Numbered from the stretch's first letter, positions 1 through 12,860 are shown. The stretch: DNA of 64,000 bases from Cyclaneusma minus (GCA_037179335.1 JAKZHN010000056.1:78831-142830); one strand, 5' to 3'. Translations and numbers: made by a program. Notes: generated by a model not told the origin, from the letters alone.

Positions 1-878
1 CCGTATTTATTTATTATATAAAACCTTTTATATATATATTTGTGTTTATATATATAATTAAATATATAAACGAAAATCTATATATATCGGTATTTTATAT
101 TATATAATACGGATTAAACTTTTTCACACTATAAAATAAAATATTAATTAAAATTAATTTTTTTTAAACCATATTAAAATAGGATAGAATTTGCAATTGT
201 TTATTAATAGTTTATTTATGCGATAGCGGACCCCCCCTTCCTCGGTAATAACGATAAGAACAGCGGCCTTTCGCATTTTCGACTTCTTTTACTATTTTTT
301 TAAATGTGATTGGTTCCAATTATTGCGGCGTCTGCAGCGCCCAGAAGGATTCCGACTCAGGTGATCTGGGGAACTGTTTGAATAATTGGGGCTTCACATG
401 TAGTCTGGTCGACGTTAAATACCTCTAATTATTTGAACTTATTCAAGTGATTCTGAAAATACATAGGTACCTAACCACTGGGAAGTATTCCAGGTAATCA
501 GGAATATCTCAACTCACTGAGAACATCCCAAAAACATCGTCCTGAAAGATTAAAATCGACCATCGTAAGATCACGCGACACACTTTATGAACAATGGATG
601 TTTTTCTAGCCAGACCTATTCAAACATGTCAAGCAGTTGAAGAATACCCAGTCACCTTGTTCTCGGTAAAAACAATAGAGAACAGAATATACCAGACGAC
701 AGATAATCGTACCATTGAAACTTTTAAAATCTCATTGCGAAAGCCATAAAAGCATAGCCGATATCCATCTCTGAATATGATATCCGCCGATCAACCGGAG
801 CACCACACCCAATTCAACGCCTGCACAAGAGTGGTTTTCTCCTGAAATAAACGCCCGAAGCCACTGCCCCCCTCGCAC
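1..878. other. AT-rich tract edge and intergenic DNA with a 19-bp periodic repeat
   Basis: Bases 1 to about 225 are very AT-rich and look like the edge of a RIP-affected tract extending left of the window. From about 230 the composition becomes normal. I see no gene. At 471-529 there are about three units of a 19-21 bp degenerate repeat with a core like ACTGGGAA.ATTC. The same repeat type recurs at 49873-49983. Confidence 0.6.
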
Positions 879-1461
879 CTAAGGCGCCGGGTTCTCCTTC
901 ACAATGCGCTTCACCTTCGCCTCATACGCCGCTCGGTCTCGCTTGAAGAGGTTGTAGGCATCCGCCTGGGCGGGAGAGTCAGGGTTCGGATCGTCCAGGA
1001 GATCTTGCACACCGAGCAGGATCTGCTTGATGGTAATCGCTGGCTTCCAGGCTTCCTCCTCGTTCAGGATGTTGAGGCAGACGGTACCGGAGGGGTAGAC
1101 GTTGGGGTGGAAGAGAGGAGGGACGAATTTGCCTAAGGTAATTGTTAGTTCAACTGATGAGATGCAAGTTCACGGAGCCTGGCATACACTTGGGAGGCTT
1201 CGTGGGGTATTCGTCGGGGAAGACCAGGCTGATTTTGAACAGGCCTCCCTCCCAGAGCGTCTTCTCTTTGCCTGGAATTCCGCAGTCCCAGACCTTCAGA
1301 TCGAGGACACCCTGGGCGTTCTTCTGAGGCCTGGCGTAGAAACCGAAGGGGTGGTCCTTCCTCCACTGCTTTCTGTCCGGTGATTAGCTGTGCGATCGCA
1401 GCTAGAGTAACAGCGAGTGTACAGACCTCTCCTCCTGCAGGCGGTTGATGCAGAGCGTCAT
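879..1461 (-). CDS. UBC9: SUMO-conjugating enzyme E2 (Ubc9/Hus5)
   Basis: E2 enzyme that takes activated SUMO from the E1 onto its catalytic cysteine and transfers it to lysines of nuclear and cytosolic targets. Exons on the minus strand are 1427-1461, 1188-1372 and 879-1132, with introns of 54 and 55 nt; the product is 157 aa, the usual Ubc9 length. The joined protein begins [15 protein letters not shown], continues through [11 protein letters not shown] and EYPTKPPKC, and contains the E2 active-site block [15 protein letters not shown] with the catalytic Cys. ITIKQILLG and [10 protein letters not shown] follow. The start was chosen because the N-terminus aligns with the known Hus5 N-terminus and the splice sites restore the family sequence exactly. 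The gene is divergent from PEX19 across about 620 bp. Family recognition is from memory of conserved motifs. Confidence 0.95.
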
Positions 1462-2080
1462 TTTGGCAGATCAAGCAGTACTCGTCGAGGTTGCAAGGCT
1501 GCTCGTAGAGGTGAAGTGGTGCAGCGAGGCTACCAGGCGCAAAGTCGAGCAGGATGGAGATGGCAAGGGCGAGGAGGCAAAACGGGACGAAGCCACAGCT
1601 TTATATAAAGCGCAGAGGCGGCGGGTATGGAATCAGCGGAAATCACCACGGACGAGCGTGGAGTATCTTCACGCAGGCAGCAGCGTGAGGCAGCAGAGTT
1701 ACTAGTATCAGAGTTCACAAACAAGATGTTGGATATGTGTTGATTCAGCCCAATCCACCCCACCATGCACCAATTGTTTTCGCCGCTGTCGGTGTCGGTG
1801 CTTCTGACCCCTGTCACTGTCATCTGTCGATAAGCCTGGCCGCTGGAGCTGCCTGCTTCACTGTGCCTCGGCTTCAAACATGGTAATTCCTATTGCTCTC
1901 TTATATACCTATACAAGTAATCCACCGGCAAAGTCTTCATTGCAAGTGCAGAGGCCAAACTCTGTTAGTGCTTGCCCTCCCTAGCCGGGCTGAAGACCCC
2001 GCGGCCTGCGAATTAATGCGCCCGCCTTTCGAGTCCCAACTTTGAGATCTCACCACCTACTAGGACTCAGACAATTCACC
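1462..2080. promoter_or_regulatory. shared divergent promoter region UBC9/PEX19
   Basis: A gene-free 619 bp stretch between the divergent starts of UBC9 and PEX19. Open frames here are short and resemble nothing I know. It must contain both 5' leaders and promoters; I cannot define individual elements. Confidence 0.5.
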
Positions 2081-3168
2081 ATGGAGACGAAGCCAGGAGA
2101 CGACCACGAGAAAGACGTTCAGCCAGCGACCGAGTCGGACTTTCCAGATCCCGATGAAGACGATCTCGATGACCTGGACGGTAGATAGCCCCTTAATCCT
2201 CAATAGCCTTTCCCCAAGAACTGTGCTAACATTGTAATCTAGACTTGCTCGACCAGTTCTCCGCCGCCAAAATCGAAGACAACAGCTCCGCTCCTAGTAA
2301 CACTTCTGCCCCTACTACAGCACCACCCACCGGGCCCGAAATCCCTGACTTGGACGGCATATCCGATGAAGACTTCGCCAAGCAATTCCAGGCCAGCATG
2401 GCCGAGCTCATGGGCGAGATGAACAACAACCCCGAGCTGGCGTCCCAATTCGAAGCCATGATGAAAGAGCTCGCCAGCGCTTCTCAAATTAGTGAACCTG
2501 CGGGCATGTCCCCCGGGCCTTCCCCTTCAGCCCCTAAAACCGGCGAGAGCGCAAAGAAAGCGGCGCCTGCTGCGGCGGGCGCTTCGGAAGAGTCGTTTCA
2601 AGGAAAGATCAAGAAGACGATGGAGCGCATGCAAGAGTCTGGCCAGAAAGCTTCTGATGCAGCAGCCGCGGATGACTCTGAAGATATGTTAGCAGAGATC
2701 ATGAAACAGATAGCGGCTGGAGGAGGCATGGAGGGCGAAGGCGGCGAGGAGGAGTTTTCCAAAATGCTGCTGGGTATGATGGAGCAGTTGACGCACAAGG
2801 AGATTCTGTACGAGCCGATGAAGGAGCTGAATGATAAGTATCCGGAGTGGATGGAGAAGAATAAGGACAAGATTTCGAAAGAGGAGTTGACGAGGTTTCA
2901 GGAGCAGCAGGTGGTTGTTAAGGAGATTGTGGATAGGTTTGAGAGTAAGACTTACTCGGACTCGAATGCGGCGGATAGGGAGTATATTGTGGAGAGGATG
3001 CAAAAGGTTTGTGCTGAGTTTCAATTTTCAAAGTGTTTGCGGGACGGACGTGGCTAATGTGGACTTTAGATGCAAGGGGCTGGCGCTCCACCGGCGGATT
3101 TGGTGGGAGATATGTCGACCGCACAGGAAGCGTTCGGTGCACCGGAAGAAGGCTGTCCTCAGCAATAA
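2081..3168 (+). CDS. PEX19: peroxisomal membrane protein import receptor Pex19
   Basis: Cytosolic, partly peroxisomal chaperone and receptor that binds newly made peroxisomal membrane proteins and delivers them to Pex3. Exons are 2081-2180, 2243-3006 and 3070-3168; the introns have GT..AG ends and the product is 320 aa. The acidic N-terminus (PDEDDLDDLDDLLDQFSAAK) is typical of the Pex3-binding region. The middle is Ala/Pro/Glu-rich, followed by the helical C-terminal domain (KEILYEPMKELNDKYPEW, ERMQK). The last exon ends in CPQQ, a CaaX box, the expected farnesylation signal of Pex19; reading through the last intron instead would lose it. That strongly supports the splice choice. It is convergent with the next gene, with about 230 bp between the stops. 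Confidence 0.95.
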
Positions 3169-3397
3169 CAAGTCAATTGCTTTGTAATGGACGGACTCGG
3201 CCATTATTTTACATGGAACACCCAGACCTATTCGTGACCACGATCCCTCATAATCCTAATCACAAACCCCTTGATGGTGTGTTCCTTTCATACCGAGCCC
3301 CCCGTAACGCCTTACAGAATGCTGTACATAACATACCAATAACGCCAGTCGTACCGTAGACCAAGTGCCATCTCAGAGCCTTCTCGCCCAGAGCTTC

Positions 3398-4324
3398 TCA
3401 GCTGGTATCCATCATGTCGTGGTCGTATCCGTATGGGAGTGTCTGTGAAGACCCAAACGGAAGCGCTTGCGAAGAAAAGGCCGGTTGTGAAGACGACATA
3501 GACTCTTCTCGAATGACGTTCATGAACAGATTATCGTACTCGTCGTCATCACTTCCGTAAACAGATTCTGGATAGTCTTTGCGACTCTGTCCTTGACTAC
3601 TATCCTGCTCCATCGACGCAAGCAGAGCATCAAGTTCAGCCTGTTCCTGCATCGCAACCTGATCGGCCATAACTTCATCTAGCACACAAATTAGCCTTCG
3701 TCAGTCATCCGCACCAAGGGAATAGCCAAACATACCCCGACTCCTCATGCCATCCATCCGCGTCCCCTGTGGAAGTTCCATAGGTACCGTATCTTCCAAA
3801 TCATCTTCTTCCAGCACCCCCAATGTGTTATCCTCCGCCTCGGCCTCCATCCGAATCCTTTCCCTTCGTCTCCTCTCCTCACTAACCCACAGCGCCCTCA
3901 TCATCTCCTCATCCCCACCTCTCATCTCCCACCGCTTATCCTCAGAACTTTGCCGCACCCGCTTCAAAAACACGCTGCGTCTCGCCTCTCGCGACTCATC
4001 GCGTCCATGGATTAACGGATTCCTCTTCACAGGTCTTTTCGCAAACGGACTTTCGCGTTTGGAGAACGGACTGCTGTTTTGCGCGGAGAAAATGGGAGAT
4101 GAAGCGGATTGCGCGTTTCGTTGTCTGCTGGATGGCGTAGGGGAGTGCGGTTGGATGTTGCTATTGCGTGGGGACAGGGGTGGCGTGGGCGACGAGCGTA
4201 GTGGACTGGAGGAGAGTGGTGAGGAGACGACGGGCGCGTGAAAAGAGTTTTGCATCTGATTCTGCATTTGGTTTGGATTCTGGGTGTAGACGGAGGACGC
4301 GGGCGGGGGCAGTATGCTATACAT
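3398..4324 (-). CDS. hypothetical protein, Ser/Pro-rich N-terminus and acidic C-terminus
   Basis: I do not recognise the family. Exons 3736-4324 and 3398-3678 are joined by a 57-nt intron (GTATGT..CTAG) and give 289 aa. Residues 1-100 are low-complexity Ser/Pro/Asn with repeated SSP motifs, including short SPF/SP sites such as SPFSKRESPFAKR that could be kinase sites (inference). A charged segment around residues 105-165 (RDESREARRSVFLKRVR, ALWVSEERRRRERIRMEAEAE) is probably helical. The C-terminus holds a clean acidic motif, YGSDDDEYDNLFMNVI, resembling short interaction motifs of nuclear proteins. No signal peptide or membrane segment is seen. Ordered reading frame across the intron and codon-like composition argue that the gene is real. 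Function unknown. Confidence 0.75.
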
Positions 4325-4679
4325 TGTCGATGTGCTGGTCGTGAAGTCGGCGAGGGATGTTGGGAGTGAATGCGGACTCGGGGAGGTTATCGAAACGTTT
4401 ATCGAAACGTTGTGGATTTGCTTAGGTGAGTGGTGACGCGCCTTCCTTTGGCTTCAGATCATTGAAGGCGTTTGCCGCGTTCGCGTTAAGTGATAGCGCT
4501 AGCACGTGGGTCTAGACTCGATGCGGTGGGGGTGTGGCGCGGTCAACGAGGCTGAAAGCTCGACGACAATTCAAACGAAGACCACGGACATATTGAAGGT
4601 AACTCAAAAGTCAAAACGCATACCCGAGCAAGGCAAATATTGGGATAATCGTTTTCAATTGGTAAAATCCTGCACTTTC
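4325..4679. other. intergenic flank left of the AT-rich island
   Basis: Upstream region of the preceding minus-strand gene and the unique flank up to the left target-site duplication. A 61-codon open frame at 4506-4691 resembles nothing known and runs into the transposon end, so I do not call it a gene. Confidence 0.5.
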
Positions 4680-4689
4680 AATTCTCTCT
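4680..4689. repeat. 10-bp target-site duplication, left copy
   Basis: AATTCTCTCT lies directly outside the left terminal inverted repeat. The identical 10 bases lie directly outside the right terminal repeat at 32269-32278. A 9-11 bp duplication is typical of Mutator-like DNA transposons (family knowledge). Confidence 0.8.
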
Positions 4690-4707
4690 AGGGCTCTCCA
4701 CGAATAG
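4690..4707 (+). repeat. left terminal inverted repeat (18 bp)
   Basis: AGGGCTCTCCACGAATAG, a perfect inverted match to 32251-32268. It is followed inward by several AATCG-type motifs that also occur just inside the right end. Confidence 0.85.
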
Positions 4708-4888
4708 AAATCGTAAATAATTGGCCTTAATCGCATTCGTAATCGCAATTGTAAATAATATAGAGTTTCAATTAAACGATTACGAGCTAATTGTATTAAA
4801 TCGTTTTGGTATTTAATTGAAATATATAAATAATAAAATTATATATTGCCAAGCCAATAATAGCTTATTTTTAAAATAAAAATCAGTT

Positions 4889-5108
4889 TTTATTAAAATT
4901 ATTTAGGTATAAATAAATCACGCGCACGTGGGGTTTCCAATATATTATTAATTATAATTAAGGAAAAAAAATAGCTGGCGTAAATATAGGAATAAAGGCA
5001 TTCCCAGCTTTAGCGCTAAGCTTTCTTAGCTTTTAATACTTATCGATGCAAAGGCTATTACGTGGTCCGTGCTTTAAATAAATGCCTAAAACTTTAATTG
5101 CAGCCGGA
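4889..5108 (+). repeat. direct repeat copy A (LTR-like), near left end
   Basis: About 220 bp that match 31832-32049 in the same orientation. Shared blocks include TTTAGGTATAAATAAATCAC, GCATTCCCAGC, GGCGCTAAGCT-like, CGTGGTCCGTGC and TTTAATTGCAGCCGGA. Most visible differences are C/T or G/A changes, with this copy the more AT-rich. At 5108 the match stops at a run of T. It could be an LTR or a subterminal repeat of the outer element. Confidence 0.7.
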
Positions 5109-5354
5109 TTTTTTTTTTTTTTTACAAGCAAAAATATTAGCTGCAAATTAGAAATCTAATAAGGCTTCAAATAGCCGTTTTTTTTTATTTACCTATTTTT
5201 TAATTTTAATTATAATCCGGTTTTTTAAAATAAAAATCTCCAAAGCTTTATTAAATACCAGCTTTATTATAGCGTTAATTGCATTATTATGTTTATAAAT
5301 CCATTTTATTTTTTAAAATTCTCTTTTTTTATAGCTTTAATTATTGGTTTATTA

Positions 5355-5520
5355 AAGGTAAACGGGTAAAATAATGCACGTGCGATTTAAAATCATTAGT
5401 ATATTTTATTAATTATATTTAAATAAGAAAGGCTAGCGTATTGCCGGCGCTTTTTTTAAAGACATTTTTAGCTTTTAGCGCTAATAGCAGCTATAGGGGT
5501 ATAGGCTATCCTGGCTGGCT
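5355..5520 (+). repeat. further degenerate copy of the same repeat
   Basis: A region with the order GGGTA..CACGTG..TATATTTTATTAATTATA..GGCTAGCGTA..GCTTTTAGCGCTAA parallels copy A about 450 bp upstream, but is more decayed. Assigned by motif order only. Confidence 0.4.
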
Positions 5521-7383
5521 ATTTAAAATTGCAATTAATTAAATATTGAAAGCTTTTTATTTTATAATAAATAAAGCTAATTAGCTACCAAAATTAATAT
5601 TTAATTAAATAATAGCTTTAAAAAGCTTTTTTTCCATTATTATAATTTATTAAGCTTTTTATAAAGCTTTTTTTCTATTTACCCATTTTTTTATTTAAAC
5701 GTTTGTTTTTTTTACTAGTCTTTTCAAATCTTTATTAAAAGCTGCTTTAATAAAGGCGTCCGCTGGATTATTTTTGCTATTAATTTTTTTAATTTTTTTA
5801 ATTTTTGTTTTTTATAGCTTTGCTTTAAATATAAAATATCCATTATAAAGCGCTTTTTTATAATAGTCCCTAGCTTAATTAAATATTAATAAAAATTATC
5901 GCTATTTATATAAATAATAATGGATATATTGGATATATTTAGCTAAAAGGTAATTAAATTAAAAATAAAGCTAATTAAAATTGCTATATTAATGCTTAGT
6001 ATTTATCACGGTATTAATTTAGCCTTAGGCACCTATACCTGCCTTAGGCATTTACGTGCCCGGTATATAACCTTAGTACCGTAAACCCGTAAAAAATCTT
6101 TATAGCCCCGCTTTAGCTAAAAAGCTTTTTTTCTAGCTTATAATATTAATTAATTTTAATTTTAATTTTGCGCTATAATAATTTGTAAGCTTTTTTTATT
6201 AATTAATTTAAATAATTCTAAATACCTTTAATTTTTGCAAATTCCAAATACGATTTTTTATCTTGCAATAACGGCGCGCTATATAATTTTAATTTCGATA
6301 TTTGATAATTTTATCATTTTTAATCCTGCTAATATTATTTATATAAGTTTATTTTTATTAAGCCCAATTTTGATTTTGCATTTAATTTAAAGCCCTAGAA
6401 TTTGAATTAATACTATAAATATCATTGCAAATTATGCAGCAATTATTGCAGCTATTTTAAAGAATATTTTTTTTTCTTGCCTAAATTATTAAATACATTA
6501 GTGAAATTTATTTATTTATTATTAAATTAATTTAGAAATTCGCTAAAAAAAACCATTATTTGCATTATAAATAAAATTAAGCAATTTTAATATATTTTTA
6601 TTATATTTAATAATTTTTTATAATATATTAGCAGCGAAATTAATAATAAAAATAATAAAATAAAATAATAAAATAATAATATTGCTGCTTTTTAACTTTT
6701 TTTAAAATTAAGCTAATAATACCAATATTAAATTATAAATTAAAATAATAAATTAAAAAAGATTTAATAAATATTTACAAAGCGAATTAGGAAAAACACT
6801 AATGCCCAATATTATATACGCTTAGTTTTTATCCTATATTTCTATTATAAAATTGATTTTTTTTTTTTCAAAAACGAAATCCAGCTTTTTAAATATTAAA
6901 AAGCATTTTTAAATTGGGTTTTTCAAATTCGACGCATTATAGCTATTAATAAAAACGTTTTTAACTCCAAATATAAAAAGATTTAATATATTGCCGGCCA
7001 ATTTGAAAAAATACTATAAAATTTAATATAAAAACAAATTTAATTAAATTATTAATAATTTTATTAATAATGCAAAATAGCCTTGGAAACTTTTAAATAT
7101 ACTTTTTAATACTTTAAAAAAATTGTAATTTTGAAAAAATTTAAAAAGGTTTAGCAATATTTTTATATTTTAAAGCAAGGTAATATAATTTTTATAGCTT
7201 TTTAATTCAATTATAATTATATAGCTAAATTTTATACTTGAGTTTTCAATATTTTGGCTAATAAAATTAAGATTTTATATAAAATACCTAATTTTATTGC
7301 CTATAATAAATAGGTTAAGAATTTTTAAAATATTAATAAATGGATAAAAAAAATATTAAAAAAAACACTTGTTTATATTTGAA
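5521..7383. other. AT-rich decayed DNA, no gene seen
   Basis: Almost pure A/T sequence with frequent stops in all frames. A slightly GC-richer scrap at about 6015-6085 (GCCTTAGGCA repeated twice) is the only structure I can point to. Confidence 0.5.
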
Positions 7384-7555
7384 TCCAATATAAGCTGGAC
7401 CTTTTAAATATATTATATTAAAAAAGGGCTATTTTATAGCTTAAAAATATTATACATTTTTCTATCGCTTATATATACAAAACTAATATAACCCCTTATA
7501 TATAATTAGGGTATTTTGACAAAAAGTTAATTCGAACCATTAAAAACATATTTTA
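7384..7555 (-). repeat. LTR-like direct repeat, left copy
   Basis: Matches 12903-13075 in the same orientation, sharing AAGCTGGACCTTTTAAAT-type, AAAATATTATACATTT and GTTAATTCGAACCATTA blocks. Compared with the right copy most differences here are G to A or C to T, as RIP would produce. Confidence 0.75.
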
Positions 7556-8689
7556 ATTTTTTTTTGATTTTTAATAATATAATTTCCCCGGACCCTAATA
7601 CTTTTCTTTTTAAAGCATATTATAAACAATTTATATTATACTATAAAACTTTATAGCGCATTATATATTATTTAATTATATATTATAATATAGCAATTTC
7701 AATATATTAAAACTAGCGCTTTTCTATAATTTTATTTCTTTATATTTAATACCTATTATATCCGGCACTTTTTTTAAAAAATCTTTATTTCTTTATTTTA
7801 ATAGCTTTTTAAATTTAGTAAATTAAATCTTTTACAATGCCTTGGTAAATTTATTCGCAATTATATTTTAGTCTTTTAATAAAATGATAAGCAATATTAA
7901 TATATTTAAATTTTTTATAAAGCTAAAAATCCTTAATAAAAGCTATAATACCCTGATTAGTTTTTCTTATATTTATATAATAAAAATTGTTTTTTACCAG
8001 CTCGCTATATTTAATATTTTTCAATATTTAGGCAATCTATTATTTTTGCTTAATATTTGCAATAGCTATTATATATTTGGCTTTATAAATAAATATAAAT
8101 ATATTTTTTTGCTTTTGCTTTAATTATAATATTGGGCTTTTTAAAAATATGGCTATAAATCCGCTAATGCTTTTTTATTAAAAAATAATTTATAAAAGGC
8201 ATTATTATAAAATTTTAGCTTGCTTTTTCCTATTCCTTTTAGCCTATATTTAATTTTTTAATTTGCTATAATTTTAAAATAATATAGTAATTAATTTGGC
8301 CCTAAATTATATTGCTTATAAAAATTAGCTATAAATTAAACTAGCCTTTTTGCAATATAATAAATATCAAATTTTATTAAAATTATAAAATATATTAGCT
8401 TTCCCAAATCTTTTTAATATAAATTTATTTTTATTTTTTATTTTTCTACTTTTAGCAAAATTTATTATATTGCTACCATTTATAAAAATAAAATATAGCG
8501 TTTTTTTTGCCTATAAAAAATTCAAATTTTATATAAAAGTCATTAATATATTATTTCTAACTAATTTATAAAATTCTTAATAATTTATCCTTTATAATTT
8601 ATATACCCAGGACTTTTTTAATTTCCTTTTAATTTTTGGCAATAAATTTAGTAAATAGCAAAGCAAAAAACTTATTAAAGTTTGTATTT

Positions 8690-9200
8690 AATTTAATAGC
8701 TATTATAATATTATTAATATAAATTAGGACAATTGTGCCTTTATTTTTATTAATAAGAAAATAAAAATCATTGAAGCTTTATTTAAAACCAAGCTTAACA
8801 ATTTTAAACTTAATTAAATAATTCCAATTTTTAGCCATTTGCTTAAAGCTATATAGATTTTTATTTAATTGAAAAATATGGCTAAATTTAACAATTACTT
8901 TATTTGAAAAAGCCAAATGCATTAACTTTTTAAATTCAATCTTAATAAAAGCATTGCTAATATTAAAGTAATGGCATTTTATATTCTATTAAGCTATAAT
9001 AGCTAATTCTTTTTGAATATATTTATATAAACTATTAATAAAAATATATTAAAAAAATTCTTTTTATAAATTTAAATAAAGCCGCGGGCTACCAAATAAA
9101 CTTTATATTTATTTAGGCCGCTATTTAAATTTAGCCTAATAATAAATACCCATTTGATCAAAATCAAATTAAAAGCCATTTATATAGCCGTTTTAATCCA
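8690..9200 (-). pseudogene. copia reverse transcriptase remnant
   Basis: Translating the minus strand gives, in family order and with interrupting stops, WVFIIRLN..VYLVARGF (family: WVFKIK..ARLVARGF), HYFNISNAFIK (family: HQFDVSNAFL), NKNLYSFKQMAKNW (family: LNKALYGLKQAPRLW) and GTIVLIYINNIII, where the catalytic YVDD has become YINN. Asp to Asn (GAT to AAT) is the G to A change expected from RIP on this strand. The order and spacing of these motifs identify Ty1/copia RT. It is catalytically dead. Confidence 0.8.
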
Positions 9201-12200
9201 AATATTATTAGCTATTAAATTTTTAAAATTTATTATAATAGCTTTTTTTTAATTATCCTTATATAAAAAAATATTTACAGCCTTATTATAAATTTTTAAA
9301 ATAGGAATATCCAGGATTTCTTTAGCGAAAAAAGCAAATTTATATAAATTATTTTTATTTTCAATTATAGCTGCTATAAAAGCTTTTAAAAACCGGTTTT
9401 TATATAAAACCCTAACCTTAATAATATTGCGTTTCAAATATTTTTATTTGCCAATTATTTCTGCAAAAAGCTTTTTTAAAACCTTAAATAACAATTGCTT
9501 ATAAGCAACAAAGATAGCCAAAAATGCCTTATTAAAATTTATAGCATTTATATTTATAATATTGATATGCTTTTATTTAAAAGCATTTATTATATTAATA
9601 GTATTTTTTAATACTTTTATAATAAGGATTTTAAAAAATAGTTATTTTGGCCAAAATTTAAAATTATTAAATTTAAAATAAAATATTGCTTTTATTTATT
9701 TATTTTAATTAATCGCTAAAATTATTACTTTTAATTTAGCAGCTTTAATTAGCTTATTTTTAAATAGTTTTTAGCAAAAAAAAAATCCGGGCTTTTTTCT
9801 TTACCAGTATTAATTTGCTAATATAATAGCAATTAGGAAATTTATTTAAAATACCTTGAAAATTATAGAGATTATTTTTTAGCTTTAAATTCATAATCCC
9901 ACCGGGGATTTTTTTATTTTATTTAATAATAGATTTTATAGCCATTTATCCCAAATCCAAATAATATAGCTTATATTATTTAATAATATTTAAATTATAC
10001 CCTATAAATATATATTTTTTCCCTATAAGCAAAAGCTTATTTTTGCGGCCTTTTTTAAAAAGTTTCTTTTTATTAATCTAAAACCAAATCCTGCAGCTCC
10101 AAATTTTAATATTTTCCTATTTAAAAAACTTCCCAATTTAAGCCTTTTTTAAATTAACCATTTTGCCATTAATTTTCGGATCAATATTAATTTTATTTTC
10201 GCAATAAGCCTTAGCCATAGCAGCTTTAAATCAAAATTCAATTAAAAGCTTAATATTATATAATATGGTCCGAATATTCGCTTTTATAATCTATTTTTTT
10301 TAAATGGTCCGTTTTGCCAAAAAACAAATTCCCAAGTTTTACACTATTAATTTAAGCCTAATAAATATTTTTTTACCAATTTTTTTGCTTTATTAATTTT
10401 TACCTTTTTTATTTTTTTTCCAATTTTTAATTCCATTCTTTTACGCCAAGCAATTAAAATAAAATATATTTTCATTTTTAATTTTATAGCAAAAACCCAA
10501 ATTTTCCTTATTCGGCTATTAATTCCTTTTAATAACCAAATATTTCTATAGATATTAAAAGGAAATTTGCTAGCTATATTAAAATATATTAATTTAAAAA
10601 ACATTATAATTTGCAAAAATTTAAAAAATATGATTTTATATTTTACCAATATTATAATTTTTATAATAATAAAAAATGTCAGGGATTTCAATCTCTTTTT
10701 TAAAACTAGTAATAAAATACAATTTATTAATTTTGGCTAAGCTTAAATAAGCTTATTTTCAATAAAATAAAATAAAGCATTATTTAACGGCTGTTTGCTA
10801 TTGTTTTTTCCGATTTGCCTTTTTAATTGCTTTAGCCTTAATTGTTTTAGCCATTTTAATTTTGGTTTTAAATTAAATAGCTTTTACTATATTGGAAATT
10901 AGCGCCTTTTAAGCTATAATTAATAGCATTTTTTCTATTATAGCAATTAGCATATTTTATGTTATAGCAATTGGTATATTCTATATTATAATAATTGGTA
11001 TATTTAATATATTGTATTAAAATGCTTTTAAAAAATATATAAAAAATATATTTAAAGCTTTTTTAATTTTTATAATTTTGGTAAAAAAAATAGCAAAATA
11101 AAAAATAGCAATAAAAAATAATTGCTTAAGTATTAATGCCAATTTAGCTATTATGGTTATAAAATTTATAATATATAAACCCTATTGCATAAATACTTTG
11201 AAAATAAAACTTTGGATATATTTGCCTTTAAAATATATACCATTTTAATTAAATTTACCTAAAAATCCTTTTTAATAAACTTTTCTGCCTAAAAGCAAAT
11301 TTCCTCCCAAATATAAAATATATAAAATATTTTTAAGCAAGCATTTCCTATTTTATACCCTTATTAATACAATGCCAACTTAATTTAAATATAATTTCCT
11401 TTCTTCTATTTTAACAGCTTTTCATTAATATAATTTTATAATTCTAAAAACAAAAACAAGCAATTATATATAATATAATATCAAAATTTGAAATCCAAAT
11501 AAAACAAGAAATTTTATCGGCAATGCCAATAAAATTTCAAATAATATATACCGTATTTTTTTTAAGCTTCAAAAAAATTAATCTTAATACTGCCCTTAAT
11601 TATATAAGCCTTTTTCTTTTTAATTAAAATTTTTACCAAGCCGATTATTATAATATTTTAAATTACCTTTTAATTTATAAAAAGATAAAAATATTTCCAA
11701 ATGCTATTATAGCCTTTTTAACTATATAGAAAATATTTAATTTAATTATAAAAAATCTTGCTACCCTTATAGCTATTAATCTTAGCCCTATAAGGGATAT
11801 TAGCAAGGCATTTATTCTATAATTTATCCTATAGATTAATAAATTGCTTCTTTTTGCATTTGCCTTTTTTACCTAATTTTTATAAAGCAATAAAATAGGC
11901 AGCCTTTTTTTAAATTATAAAAAGACATTTGTTTTTCTTAGCAAATTTATTTTTTAAATAATATTTAAATAATATTTATTTAATACTATATTTTTAAATA
12001 TAATATATCTTGCTAAAAAGCATAATAATATAAAGAAAAATTAATATAAACTATTATATAAAATAAATTTAATTAAATAATTTAGCAGCGGATAATATCA
12101 AATTTAATCCAGAGTTTTTTAATAATAAAATTTAAGATTTATTTAAGATTGGCAGTTTAGTAAAACTGGAAATTTATAATAATGGTAAAAATCATAAAGA

Positions 12201-12614
12201 ACTTTTTATCCAAAATATTTTAAGCGTTTATATAATAAATTTTAAAATTAATAGCGTTTTTATTTATTTAATTAAAATAAATATAACTTTTACAAAAGGC
12301 TTTGGCAATATCTGCTTTATATTGCTTTTTTAAATTTTTATTTGCTCAAATGCAATTGAAATTTATAGCGTATTAATTAAAAATAATAATTATAATATAC
12401 TAAATATTTTTATTTTTAAAAAGCATTTTTATTATAATAAATTATTTATAATAATTGGCGTAAATAAAAATAAAAGCAGATTTTTTTAATTATAAACGTT
12501 TTATATACTAATAAATATAGTGAATATAATATTTAATTTATAAAAAAAGGCTAATTAAAATTAATAAATATATCTGCTTAAAAAATAGAAATTTATTATT
12601 ATTATTATTAATTT

Positions 12615-12860
12615 ATAAATAAATTTGCAAAAGCACAGCGCTATACTAATAAATCATAGATTTTAAAAATATAGCGCTGCAAAATAAAAAAATGAAATAT
12701 AAAAATACAATATTGCGCTAGAAATTAATTAAAGGCTTTAAAAATACAGCATTGCAAAGTTTTTGCTAAAAGTCTAAAAATACAATGATATAGGTTTTGC
12801 TTTAAAAATATAGCATTATAGAAATTTTAAAAATACAGCGCTATAGAGGTTTTGTTTTTT
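12615..12860 (+). repeat. degenerate interspersed motif array
   Basis: A motif like TTTAAAAATACAGCGCTATAG recurs about six times in 240 bp with irregular spacing of 30-50 bp, just inside the right LTR-like repeat of the copia element. Meaning unknown. Confidence 0.5.

Noticed and set aside
1530..1877. upstream minus-strand frame as an extra UBC9 exon
   Set aside because: The protein is complete at the normal family length from 1461; the upstream frame has no Ubc9-like sequence.
2245..3057. PEX19 frame read straight through without introns
   Set aside because: It would lack the conserved acidic N-terminus and the CaaX box; spliced reading supplies both.
10347..10691. 114-codon minus-strand frame in the AT-rich island taken alone as a gene
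   Set aside because: Lies between LTR-like repeats on the copia coding strand and is better explained as a pol/gag remnant in AT-rich DNA.
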